DNA of 64,000 bases from Firmicutes bacterium FC7 (lineage in GTDB: Bacteria > Bacillota > Clostridia > Tissierellales > Tissierellaceae), in assembly GCA_022760735.1 (NCBI GenBank), contig JAKELU010000006.1, positions 18,411 through 82,410 on the forward strand, in the 5' to 3' direction. A model generated the notes under the pieces. It was not told the origin of the DNA and did not search any database. It was given only the letters and a program-made list of their open reading frames with translations. Of this stretch, positions 34,234-42,724 are shown piece by piece (the first letter of the stretch is position 1; every line of letters starts with the position of its first letter). The position numbers were made by a program, and so were the translations under genes.

Positions 34234-35358
34234 ATGAACATCACAGCTTCTATATGTACAGATATATATGCAATATTTTTGCTCATGACAATAATATGGC
34301 TAGCTAATATGAATCCAATTGGAGATAAATATATTAATAAAATATACATTTCTGTGTCGAAATTAACCATAATTTTATTAGTTCTGGAAATATTCACGGT
34401 TTTAATTGGTCATTCTAACAATTCCAAGCTCGTAATACCTCATCGAATAGCTAACGTCATGGGTTTTTCTTTTAGTCCGGTAGTACCATATTTGTTATCT
34501 AATTTCTTGAATGGTAAAAAGAAAGGAATTAAGGATATATTATTTTCAATTCTATTATATTTTAATATCATTATGTGTATTATTAGCTATAGTACAGGTT
34601 GGATATTTTTTGTTGATGACCATAATCAATATTATAGAGGTAAATTATTTTTGATACCTATGATTATTAGTGTATTTTTTTATGTAAGACTCTTGATGAA
34701 AGTTAAAAAAATTATTAATGATAATAAAAATGAAGTTAATAAGTTTATAGTTCTAATAATTTTTTTGCCAATGCTGGGAGCAATTCTTCAAATTTTGTTT
34801 AAAGATATATTATTAATTTGGGGGAATATGGCTGTATCTCTAGTACTGTATTATATACTTATGAGAGAGTTACAATTCAGATATGATTCTCAAACCGGAA
34901 TTAAAAATCGTCTTGCATTTGAAAAAGCAATGAAAAAATATATCGAGGCAGATAAAAACGCTGCAATTGTTGTGTTAGACATCAATTTCTTAAAAAGAAT
35001 TAACGATAAATACGGACATAAAGTAGGAGACGATGTTATTATTAATGCTGCTAGAATAATACAGAATAGCTTTACAAATATAGGAGAAGCCTTTAGGATT
35101 GGTGGAGATGAATTTTGTGTTATATGTGAAGAAATTACACAAGAAAAACTGGATGTTGCGCTAACTAAATTAGATGAACTAATAAATAGAGCAAATAAAG
35201 ATCGTATTGTTAAAATTGAAATGGCATATGGATATGACTTTTACGACAAGAATGAGAATGAAAATATATATTCTATATTTTCAAAAGCGGATCATGCAAT
35301 GTATGAACATAAATCAATATTAAAAGGATTATACGGCAGAAGGAGTACAGATAATTAA
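34234..35358 (+). CDS. Membrane diguanylate cyclase (GGDEF protein)
   Basis: A 374-residue protein with six or seven N-terminal membrane segments (to about residue 215) and a C-terminal GGDEF domain. YDSQTGIKNRLAFEKA opens the domain, LDINFLKRINDKYGHKVGDDV carries the metal/substrate residues, and the signature RIGGDEFCVI is intact. No RxxD inhibitory site is obvious five residues upstream (the segment is NIGEAFRIGGDEF). It should make c-di-GMP in response to an unknown membrane signal. GAGGTG precedes the ATG. Confidence 0.92.
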   Translation: MNITASICTDIYAIFLLMTIIWLANMNPIGDKYINKIYISVSKLTIILLVLEIFTVLIGHSNNSKLVIPHRIANVMGFSFSPVVPYLLSNFLNGKKKGIKDILFSILLYFNIIMCIISYSTGWIFFVDDHNQYYRGKLFLIPMIISVFFYVRLLMKVKKIINDNKNEVNKFIVLIIFLPMLGAILQILFKDILLIWGNMAVSLVLYYILMRELQFRYDSQTGIKNRLAFEKAMKKYIEADKNAAIVVLDINFLKRINDKYGHKVGDDVIINAARIIQNSFTNIGEAFRIGGDEFCVICEEITQEKLDVALTKLDELINRANKDRIVKIEMAYGYDFYDKNENENIYSIFSKADHAMYEHKSILKGLYGRRSTDN

Positions 35359-35364
35359 AAATGT

Positions 35365-35414
35365 AAAAAAGACTGTACACTACATATTTATATGTTAGTG
35401 ATACAGTCTTTTTT
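35365..35414. terminator. Bidirectional terminator between GGDEF and chemoreceptor genes
   Basis: AAAAAAGACTGTA and TACAGTCTTTTTT arms with A and T tracts on both sides. Confidence 0.9.
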
Positions 35415-35428
35415 AAGTTATATAAGTC

Positions 35429-37164
35429 CTATATTTTAAATTTTGACACCATATTGCTTAATTTCATAGCAAGTACAGCCTGCGACTCAGCAGTTCCTGT
35501 TACTTCTCCAAGGGCTTTAGTTGCCTCCTGTGATTTATTATTTATCTCGAAAGAAGTGGCAGTTGCCTCTTCTACAGTCGAGGCTACTTCTTCAATTGAT
35601 TTCTTAACTTCTTCAATAGATGATGCAATATGAGATGTTGCAGTAGCAAATTCGTTTGTTAAAGTTTTTACATAACGTGCATCTTCGGCGTACTGTTCTC
35701 CAGTTTTCTCAAGCATATCGTAGTCTGGTGTAACTTTCTCATCTATAAATTTAAGAATGTCTTCTGCATTAGTTGTAAGCTTTTCAACGGCTACATTAAC
35801 TTGCCTAATTACTTTTTGAATATCTTCAACGGTGCTTGACGAATTTTCGGCTAATTTACGAACTTCATCTGCAACTACTGCAAAGCCTTTACCATGTTCT
35901 CCTGCACGAGCTGCTTCTATAGCTGCATTTAAAGCTAAAAGATTAGTTTGGGCAGCTATTTCAGATATTACATCAGCCATTTTGATAATTTCATCTACAA
36001 CTGCTACTTCTTCAATTGCTACCTTAATTTCTTTCTCTTTAATGTAGTAGATGTTAGTTGCAGTTTCTTTTGAAAGACGAGCTGTTTCCTTCATTTCCTC
36101 TGCTCTTATTTTAATTTCCTCTACTTTTTCTTCGCTCATTAGAACTCTTTCTTCCATTTTTTGAGACATAATTCTTATTTCTGAACTAGCTGCAACTACT
36201 TCTTCAACCGAAGCGCTTATTTCTTCCATACCAGAAGCTATCTCTTGTACAGATGCGGTTATATTTTCTTCCTGTGCACTTACCTCTTCCACAGTAGCAG
36301 AAAGTTCTTCACTAGAAGCACTAGTTTCTTCTACAGAATTAATTACTTCTTTAAGCATATCACGAATGCTCATTTTCATATTACTAAAGGCGTTTGACAT
36401 AATTCCTATTTCATCTTTTCTACGCAATAATATGTTTGGCACATCTTTTGTAAAATCACCTTCAGACATTTCATTAGATTGTTCAACCAATGCCTTAATA
36501 GGTCTAGCGATGGATCTAGATAGAATTATAGTAAGACCAATACCTATCAAAAGAGCAATTACCAATGTGATTAAAGCCGTCTTTGTTGTTGTTAGGAATT
36601 TTGAATTAGCATCATTCATCTTTTTATAGGCATTACTGTCGTTTGCTGAAGCCATTTGGCCTAGTACTTCATAGCTTTCTTCACGTAAAGGTCTTGCCTT
36701 TTCATCGTTTAATTCAATAGCAAGCTCAAAATTTCCATTTTTTGCTGCTTCTATAACCTCTGCTCTAGCAGCACGGTAACCAGTAATAATAGATTTAAGC
36801 TTATCATACAGCTCAAATTCTTCAGTTGAAAGATTTAATGCTTCATATTGAGCAAGAAGGCTATTATTTTTTTCAACTATATCATTAATAGCTTTTTCAG
36901 ATTCAATAATTACATTTTGATCATGCATGGCTTCGGATTTATAGATAACTCTTTGCATTTCAGTGGTAATCTTCTCTAAGTTTAATTGTATGTCGCTTAA
37001 AATCATGTTAGAAAGAAAATTTTCACTATAAATTCTGACATGGTATTTTGTATATTGTTAGCAGTATATAGGCTATTTACTCCTATTAGGGCTGTAAGAA
37101 GTAATAGCATTACAAATGATAGTAAAAGCTTGGTTCTAATTTTTATATTGTTAATAAAATTCAT
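35429..37164 (-). pseudogene. Methyl-accepting chemotaxis protein, frameshifted near its start
   Basis: Two minus-strand frames together give a ~578-residue chemoreceptor. The first (from the ATG at 37164, after AAGGAG) holds the N-terminal membrane helix TKLLLSFVMLLLLTALIGV and breaks off at MSEF. The second continues [13 protein letters not shown] and contains a four-helix-bundle sensor, a second membrane helix (~residue 145-168 of that frame), HAMP, and a signalling domain with the hairpin tip [21 protein letters not shown] and [14 protein letters not shown]. One T missing from the TTT at 37032-37030 (minus strand) explains the break. A sigma-D-type promoter lies upstream. Confidence 0.85.
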
Positions 37165-37223
37165 AGATTCATCTCCTTGTGTGTTTTTTACCATGTTTTT
37201 CCCATCTAATTACTGCCTTAGTG

Positions 37224-37263
37224 ACAAAAAAAGCACTCTATTTACTAATCGAATAGAGGCTTT
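37224..37263 (-). terminator. Terminator inside the chemoreceptor leader
   Basis: Read on the minus strand, AAAGCCTCTATT and AATAGAGTGCTTT pair imperfectly and are followed by seven T. It lies between the promoter and the coding start, so it may be an attenuator. Confidence 0.75.
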
Positions 37264-37360
37264 CATTTCAACAGGCAATTGTTTTGCTCCTTAGGATGCC
37301 CTTAGATTTGTGTCCTTTATTGTCGACAAGTTTTCATATGCATATGTTTTCTTAGAACTA
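37264..37360 (-). other. Chemoreceptor 5' leader, possible structured RNA
   Basis: About 100 transcribed bases between the sigma-D-like promoter and the leader terminator. They contain short inverted elements, for example CATATGCATATG and TCC-TAA-GGA next to GCAAAAC and TTGCC. The layout resembles riboswitch-controlled chemoreceptor genes, but I cannot match it to the c-di-GMP-I or -II consensus. Confidence 0.35.
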
Positions 37361-37367
37361 TAATACT

Positions 37368-37393
37368 ATATCGACAGAAAACAAAATTATTTA
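37368..37393 (-). promoter_or_regulatory. Sigma-D (flagellar) type promoter of the chemoreceptor gene
   Basis: On the minus strand TAAA (37393-37390), 14 bases, GTCGATAT (37375-37368), close to the flagellar sigma consensus TAAA-N15-GCCGATAT. It fits a chemotaxis gene. Confidence 0.65.
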
Positions 37394-37402
37394 ATATAAT
37401 AT

Positions 37403-38209
37403 TTAACCTAAAGTATTGTCTAAAAACATCATAATTACAAAACCAATGAGTAGGGCGTGAGTGGATAGCTTAGAATGACTATTATGATTTTTTGTTTCAG
37501 GAATTATTTCATTGCTAATTACAAATAACATTGCTCCAGCTGCAAATGCCAATGCAAAAGGAAGTATTGGTCTTGCAAATTGAGCTAGAGTGACTCCTAG
37601 TATTCCTCCAATTGGTTCCACTAATCCAGTAGCTAAAGCTACTAAGAAAGCTTTTGTTTTAGAGTAATTTTCTCTTAATAATGGTAATGCTACTGCTAGA
37701 CCTTCAGGTAAATTTTGAAGTCCTATTCCTATAGCAAGGCTTATTCCATTTATAATATCACCATCTCCAAAGCCTACTCCCACAGCTAATCCTTCTGGGA
37801 AGTTATGTATCGTAATTGCTATGACAAATAGCCATACTTTACGTAATCTTAAGTTTGCTTTACTGTTTGTTTCAGTTTTACCGTTGACAGCATTTGAAAG
37901 TAGATTGGTATCTGGAAAAAACTTATCTACGAAATCAATGAAGAAACCACCAATAAGAATTCCGATTAATGCAATAAATGCACCTTTTATTCCACCACCA
38001 CCTTTTTCAATGGCTGGTACAATTAAGCTAAAGGATGTAGCTGCAAGCATTACGCCTGCTGCAAAACCTAATAGCGAATCCAACAATTTTCTAGAAATAT
38101 TAGTAGTAAAAAATATAGGAATTGAGCCTATTCCTGTTGCTAATCCAGCAACTAAACTAGCAATTATTCCTAAGAAAATAAGATTAAATTGCATTAAGTA
38201 TTCAAGCAT
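37403..38209 (-). CDS. ZIP family metal transporter
   Basis: A 268-residue membrane protein with about eight hydrophobic segments and the ZIP metal motifs HNFPEGLAVGVGFG (helix 4) and LQNLPEGLAVALPL (helix 5). The long loop between helices 3 and 4 is short and not His-rich, as in the GufA/ZupT-like group. Imports zinc or another divalent metal. The ATG at 38209 (minus strand) follows AAAGGAGGG. Monocistronic. Confidence 0.92.
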   Translation of the reverse strand: MLEYLMQFNLIFLGIIASLVAGLATGIGSIPIFFTTNISRKLLDSLLGFAAGVMLAATSFSLIVPAIEKGGGGIKGAFIALIGILIGGFFIDFVDKFFPDTNLLSNAVNGKTETNSKANLRLRKVWLFVIAITIHNFPEGLAVGVGFGDGDIINGISLAIGIGLQNLPEGLAVALPLLRENYSKTKAFLVALATGLVEPIGGILGVTLAQFARPILPFALAFAAGAMLFVISNEIIPETKNHNSHSKLSTHALLIGFVIMMFLDNTLG

Positions 38210-38410
38210 ACAAATCCCTCCTTTAACCACTATTACCATTGTATAAAATAGTTCAAATTTGGTTACTAAAATAAATTAATAAAAGGGGATATGGTATAAT
38301 GAGGTTAGGATGTTACTTTCTTAGAGTGTTTGTGGACCTTGTTTTATTTAGGTGGGGTGTCGTAATATTTATGCTTATATAATTTCATAAATTGATTAAG
38401 AGGTGTTATA

Positions 38411-38887
38411 ATGTTAAATGTAAAAACTAATGCGATGAGATTACTTGATAAAGAAAAAATTACATATAATGTACATACATATGATAACAAGGACGGACAA
38501 ATTGATGGAGTTTCAGTAGCTAAAAAAATTGGACTTCCAGTAGATAAGGTATTTAAGACACTTGTTACTCAAGGTCATAATAAGGAATACTTTATTTTTG
38601 TAATACCTGTTGCAGAAGAATTGGATTTAAAAGCGGCTGCAAGAGCTGTAGGTGCTAAATCTGTTGAAATGATACAAGTTTCGGATATAAATAAGGTTAC
38701 AGGATATATTCGGGGTGGTTGCTCTCCAATAGGCATGAAAAAGAATTATAAGACAGTTTTTGATATTGCTTGTAAAGACCTAGATACAATCGTTGTAAGT
38801 GCAGGAAAAATAGGTTTTCAAATAGAACTTTCTCCAAATGATTTGATATATTTTGTAAAAGGGAAGGTAGAAAAAGTAACAAAATAG
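38411..38887 (+). CDS. ybaK: Cys-tRNA(Pro)/Cys-tRNA(Cys) deacylase
   Basis: A 158-residue YbaK/EbsC-family protein: VAKKIGLPVDKVFKTLVTQG with the catalytic Lys, ELDLKAAARAVGAKSVEM, and GYIRGGCSPIGMKKNYKTVFD. It clears mischarged Cys-tRNA(Pro). AGAGGTGTTATA precedes the ATG; TATAAT at 38295-38300 may be its -10. Confidence 0.93.
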   Translation: MLNVKTNAMRLLDKEKITYNVHTYDNKDGQIDGVSVAKKIGLPVDKVFKTLVTQGHNKEYFIFVIPVAEELDLKAAARAVGAKSVEMIQVSDINKVTGYIRGGCSPIGMKKNYKTVFDIACKDLDTIVVSAGKIGFQIELSPNDLIYFVKGKVEKVTK

Positions 38888-38946
38888 TAAATTAAGGAAT
38901 TAAAGTTAGATTTTATGGGTATTATTAATAATAAGGAGTTGATGTC

Positions 38947-39165
38947 ATGGGTAGATTTGATGGCCAAAGAATTGGCTTAAGAGACAACCTGACCGGTAAA
39001 CTTATTATAGCGTATCCATATAATGTATCAGGACCAGACGAGCTTGTATGTCGTAGAGTTAAAAATTGGTATTATCAAACAAATTGTTCTGTAGAAGAAC
39101 AATTAAAAACTGCCTATGTAGACTTTCTTACGGATGATGAAATATCAGAATATGCATTGCGATAG
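38947..39165 (+). CDS. Small conserved hypothetical protein
   Basis: A 72-residue protein (GRFDGQRIGLRDNLTGKLII, then LVCRRVKNWYYQTNCSVEEQ and a C-terminal helix). Two cysteines but no clear metal motif. AAGGAGTTGATGTC precedes the ATG. I do not recognise the family. The terminator after it overlaps the start of the next gene. Confidence 0.7.
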   Translation: MGRFDGQRIGLRDNLTGKLIIAYPYNVSGPDELVCRRVKNWYYQTNCSVEEQLKTAYVDFLTDDEISEYALR

Positions 39166-39176
39166 CTCACTAAATT

Positions 39177-39214
39177 CCTCCTTTTGGCATAAAATGCTAA
39201 GGGGAGGTTTTTTT
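39177..39214 (+). terminator. Terminator whose 3' arm is the ribosome binding site of the SodC-like gene
   Basis: CCTCCTTTTGGCAT (39177-39190) pairs along its whole length, with G-T wobbles, with ATGCTAAGGGGAGG (39194-39207), followed by seven T ending immediately before the ATG at 39215. The 3' arm contains GGGGAGG, the only good ribosome binding site of the downstream gene. Confidence 0.85.
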
Positions 39215-39694
39215 ATGAGAAAATTAAAGTGTAATAGAGCATTAGCAAGTTTAAAAGGTGGAATTATGTATCCTAATATATACGGTGTTGTTTATTTTGA
39301 AGAAGTACTAGGTGGAACTGAAGTAACTGCGGAAATATGGGGATTACCTTTATATAGACCAGCAATACTAGATAGTCAACCTGTAGGACCATTTGGATTT
39401 CATATTCATGAGTTTGGTATTTGTGAAATAACCGATCCTAACAATCCATTTGATTCAGCAGGTGGACATTATAATCCAACAAATCAACCTCATGGGAATC
39501 ATGCTGGAGATTTACCTGTACTTTTTTCAAACAATGGATACTCCATGATGAAGGTTTTTACTAACAGGTTTAAACCACGAGATGTTATAGGTAGAAGTAT
39601 AATAATACATGAAAACCCAGATGATTATAGGAGCCAACCTGCTGGTAATTCAGGAAAGAGAATCGCATGTGGAATCATCTGTGAAATAGAATAA
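39215..39694 (+). CDS. Cu-Zn superoxide dismutase family protein
   Basis: A 159-residue SodC-like protein: GPFGFHIHEFGICE (first two metal His), SAGGHYNPTNQPHGNHAGDLPVLF (bridging and zinc ligands with the Asp), and SGKRIACGIICEIE at the end. No signal peptide, so it should be cytoplasmic, unlike most Cu-Zn SODs. Many clostridial homologues share this short form, and the copper-site His of strand 7-8 (normally VIIHE) is present as IIIHENPDD. The start at 39215 is fixed by GGGGAGG, itself part of a terminator hairpin. Confidence 0.88.
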   Translation: MRKLKCNRALASLKGGIMYPNIYGVVYFEEVLGGTEVTAEIWGLPLYRPAILDSQPVGPFGFHIHEFGICEITDPNNPFDSAGGHYNPTNQPHGNHAGDLPVLFSNNGYSMMKVFTNRFKPRDVIGRSIIIHENPDDYRSQPAGNSGKRIACGIICEIE

Positions 39695-39718
39695 ACTGGC
39701 ATCATGTGCCAGTTTATT
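39693..39718. terminator. Bidirectional terminator between SodC-like gene and mnmH
   Basis: AAACTGGCA and TGCCAGTTT perfect 9-bp stem with short T tracts. Confidence 0.8.
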
Positions 39719-40772
39719 CACTAAAGTTAGAAATTGAAGATTCAATTATTTTTGGTTTAAAGAAGTTAATAATTTCATTTGCAGTATTATTAGTATTTAA
39801 ATTATAAAAATTTGAAACATATATTCTTTTATTTGATTCATACCTTGGATCATAGTACTTAATTATAAGTTCCTCTATAACTCTTTTATATTCCTTATTT
39901 CTTATCATTTCAATATAGCGATTAATATTTTCGTGTCCTAGATATCTTCTTAAGTGTTCCAATGCTTCTATTAACTCATTATCAGTATTATGAACATAGT
40001 CATTAAGTATATTTTCAATTCTTTTTTCCATAGGGGCACTGATATATATATTAATCCCATTTCTTATTTTATCAAATAAATAGTCTGGAATTACAGCTTT
40101 ACCAATTTTTTTGCTTTCACCTTCGGTAAACACAAGGTTATATTTTCTATTTTTCAACGCTTCAAACAAATAACTTTCAAACATTTTTTGAGTATTAGGC
40201 TCACCTAAACCTACACCTCCTAATGTTGAGCCTCTATGATTTGCAGAGCTTTCTAAATCTAAAATGTCATATCCTTTTTCACTAATATTTTTTAATATTT
40301 CAGTTTTACCTGTGCCTGTATTACCATATAAAACTACAAAAGTTATATCTTCAATTAATTTAGGTAAATTATCATTTACATACCTTCTATAGCCTTTATA
40401 TCCACCATCTAGTTTAATGGCATTTATACCAATGGTTCTAAATAGTCCTGTAACTGAACTACTTCTAAATCCGCCTCTAGCACAAAAAAAGATTAAATTA
40501 TTGTATTTCTTATCTAGCTGTGAAACTTGTTCATAAATAGCTGGTAGTTTTTTTGAAGCTGCTTTAACTCCTAACAATTTTGCCTTATCAATGCTCTCCT
40601 GCACATAAGTTGTTCCAATTATTTTTCTTTCTTCATCTGTAAAAATAGGTATATTAACTGCTCCTGGAATCGTTTCAGATTTATATTCACTTGGGCTTCT
40701 TAAGTCAATTAACTTGTAGCTCCCATTAATTCTATTTTTGTCTATATCTTCATAGGTTACCTCTAAAAACAT
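39714..40772 (-). CDS. mnmH: tRNA 2-selenouridine synthase
   Basis: A 352-residue SelU/MnmH protein. An N-terminal rhodanese domain (LIDLRSPSEYKSETIPGAVN) has the catalytic Cys in FFCARGGFRSSS; a P-loop domain follows with LYGNTGTGKTEIL and LDLESSANHRGSTLGG. It converts 2-thiouridine at the tRNA wobble position to 2-selenouridine using selenophosphate, so the organism should have SelD. The ATG at 40772 (minus strand) follows AGAGGTAA. Confidence 0.95.
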   Translation of the reverse strand: MFLEVTYEDIDKNRINGSYKLIDLRSPSEYKSETIPGAVNIPIFTDEERKIIGTTYVQESIDKAKLLGVKAASKKLPAIYEQVSQLDKKYNNLIFFCARGGFRSSSVTGLFRTIGINAIKLDGGYKGYRRYVNDNLPKLIEDITFVVLYGNTGTGKTEILKNISEKGYDILDLESSANHRGSTLGGVGLGEPNTQKMFESYLFEALKNRKYNLVFTEGESKKIGKAVIPDYLFDKIRNGINIYISAPMEKRIENILNDYVHNTDNELIEALEHLRRYLGHENINRYIEMIRNKEYKRVIEELIIKYYDPRYESNKRIYVSNFYNLNTNNTANEIINFFKPKIIESSISNFSE

Positions 40773-40920
40773 CAAATTACCTCTATTCTATTTATTTACA
40801 TATTAATACAATTACTTTATTATTATATACCTCATTATTGTCAATATAAAGTATTTTCTAATTAACTTTAGATATAAACCTATGATATAATTAGATATTG
40901 TAAGAAAAGAGGTGAGGAAT

Positions 40921-41343
40921 ATGCAGGATATTGAAATTGCAAAGGAGCATATGATAAATAATAACTTGAATTTTGTATTGGTAAAAGATGGGAATATACT
41001 AGCTGAATCTAATTCAAGAGGAATTAAACCTATCTATGATACCTTTGTAAATAATGCAAATGATTTTTGGGGTGCTTCAGTTGCAGATAGGGTAATAGGA
41101 AAGGCAGCAGCAATGTTTTTAACAAATGGAGGAATAAAAGAACTATATACGGATTTAATTAGCGATTTGGCTTTAGATATATTGGAAGAAAAGGATATAA
41201 AGGTACAATATTTAAAAAAGGTTCCTATGATACTTAATAGAACTAAAGATGATATGTGTCCAATAGAGAAACTGTCTAGTAAGATTGATGATATAGACAA
41301 GCTTATATTTGAAATTAGTGAATTCTTAAATAATATAAAATAA
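40921..41343 (+). CDS. DUF1893 family protein
   Basis: A 140-residue protein with the DUF1893 pattern: AKEHMINNNLNFVLVKDGNILAES, GASVADRVIGKAAAMFLTNGGI with a conserved GKA, and CPIEKLSS at the C-terminus. Cytidine-deaminase-like fold has been suggested for related proteins, but no function is established. The ATG at 40921 follows AGAGGTG. It overlaps the ECF gene's ribosome binding site and is probably in one operon with it. Confidence 0.85.
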   Translation: MQDIEIAKEHMINNNLNFVLVKDGNILAESNSRGIKPIYDTFVNNANDFWGASVADRVIGKAAAMFLTNGGIKELYTDLISDLALDILEEKDIKVQYLKKVPMILNRTKDDMCPIEKLSSKIDDIDKLIFEISEFLNNIK

Positions 41344-41355
41344 TTGGGAGGTAAT

Positions 41356-41868
41356 ATGAAAGCGAAGAGAATTGTTTTATCAGGATTATTCATAGCATTT
41401 GGAATAATTTTACCTATGATTTTCCATCAATTTAATATGGGAGGGCCTATGTTTCTTCCAATGCATATACCAGTTTTAATTGCAGGATTATTTTTAGGTC
41501 CAATTGAAGGTTTGATAGTAGGGCTAATAACACCTATTTTAAGCAGTGTTCTTACAGGTATGCCAGTTATGTTTCCTATGCTTCCAATTATGATTTTTGA
41601 GCTTGGAACATATGGTTTTGTATCAGGATACTTTTATAAAAAACTCAAACTTAACTTATTTTTATCACTAATTTTGAGTATGTTAGATGGAAGAATTTCC
41701 GCAGGCATTGTCGTATTTATATTAGGAAGTTTCTTTGGCTATAAAGGTGCAGGGCCAATACCTTTTATTAAGGGCGCTATAATAACTGGAATGCCAGGAA
41801 TAATTATTCAACTTATATTTGTACCTTTAATAGTTAAATTGTTATATAAATATCTTTTAAATAATTAA
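41356..41868 (+). CDS. ECF transporter S component (substrate unknown)
   Basis: A 170-residue protein with five or six membrane segments. MKAKRIVLSGLFIAFGIILP, the PMHIPVLIAGLFLGPIEGLIVG loop and ITPILSSVLTGMP are typical of ECF S components such as BioY or ThiT. It captures a vitamin or similar nutrient and works with a shared EcfA/A'/T energising module encoded elsewhere. No riboswitch is seen upstream, so the substrate cannot be deduced. GGGAGGTAAT precedes the ATG. Confidence 0.85.
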   Translation: MKAKRIVLSGLFIAFGIILPMIFHQFNMGGPMFLPMHIPVLIAGLFLGPIEGLIVGLITPILSSVLTGMPVMFPMLPIMIFELGTYGFVSGYFYKKLKLNLFLSLILSMLDGRISAGIVVFILGSFFGYKGAGPIPFIKGAIITGMPGIIIQLIFVPLIVKLLYKYLLNN

Positions 41869-41913
41869 TTCCTGTTTATTAAAGGGTATGGGTAAAAATA
41901 GAAGGAGGATCTT

Positions 41914-42645
41914 ATGTCCAGGTATACTAAAGAATTTATAATCCCTTACTATGATACAAATAAAAATGGAATTGTTAGACCTGAGTCCTTACTAAGTTAC
42001 ATGGGGGAAACATCCTCTTTACATAGTGATTTTTTAGGAATAGGTATAAAAGAGTTAGTAAAGCACAATTTTATTTGGATGTTAAACAGATGGAAAGTGA
42101 TATTTTATAAATATCCAATGGCTTTAGATAAAATTATTATAGAAACCTGGAGCTCAGGTATAGATAGATTTTATGCAAGTAGGGAATTCAAGATATTAGA
42201 TGAAAACAGTGAAGTTTTGGTAAAGGCTACAACTCAATGGATATTCCTTGATACTGTTAGGAAGAGACCCATTAGAGTACCATATGAGCTAATAGAAATT
42301 TATGGTACTGAAGAAGAAAAAAATTTCCATGAATATTTTGATTTTAGAAATAGCTTTGAAACTGTTTATGGTATGGATTTTCATGTAAGAAGATCGGATA
42401 TTGATTATAACAACCATGTTAATAATGTAAAATATTTAAATTGGATGCTAGAGGTTGTTCCTGACACTGTATATGATCATTACAGTTTATATGAATTGGA
42501 CATACAATATAAAAAAGAAATTAAATTAGGTTCAATGGTTAACTCATCATATATTAAAGTTCAAGATGATAAACCTACTTTACTTCATAGGATATCAGAT
42601 GGGGCTGAAATTAATGCAGTTGGAAGAACAATTTGGATGAAATAG
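41914..42645 (+). CDS. Acyl-ACP thioesterase (FatA-like)
   Basis: A 243-residue double hot-dog protein: the first hot dog has YMGETSSLHSDFLGIGIKEL and WMLNRWKVIF, and the second VRRSDIDYNNHVNNVKYLNWMLE with the catalytic Asn/His region. It releases fatty acids from acyl carrier protein. GAAGGAGGATCTT precedes the ATG. It follows the ECF gene at 45 bases and may be part of that operon. Confidence 0.9.
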   Translation: MSRYTKEFIIPYYDTNKNGIVRPESLLSYMGETSSLHSDFLGIGIKELVKHNFIWMLNRWKVIFYKYPMALDKIIIETWSSGIDRFYASREFKILDENSEVLVKATTQWIFLDTVRKRPIRVPYELIEIYGTEEEKNFHEYFDFRNSFETVYGMDFHVRRSDIDYNNHVNNVKYLNWMLEVVPDTVYDHYSLYELDIQYKKEIKLGSMVNSSYIKVQDDKPTLLHRISDGAEINAVGRTIWMK

Positions 42646-42669
42646 AATTTAAATAATCATAATGATGTA

Positions 42670-42703
42670 CCCCCTACTTATTTGAGTAGGGGGTTGATAT
42701 TTT
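42670..42703 (+). terminator. Terminator after the thioesterase gene
   Basis: CCCCCTACT and AGTAGGGGG form a perfect 9-bp stem followed by a T-rich tract. Confidence 0.85.
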
Positions 42704-42724
42704 AACATATTTTTTATATAGGTA

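Noticed and set aside
37264-37360. c-di-GMP-I riboswitch before the chemoreceptor
   Set aside because: The order of GGGCAA, CGCAAAGC and the second hairpin of that class cannot be found.
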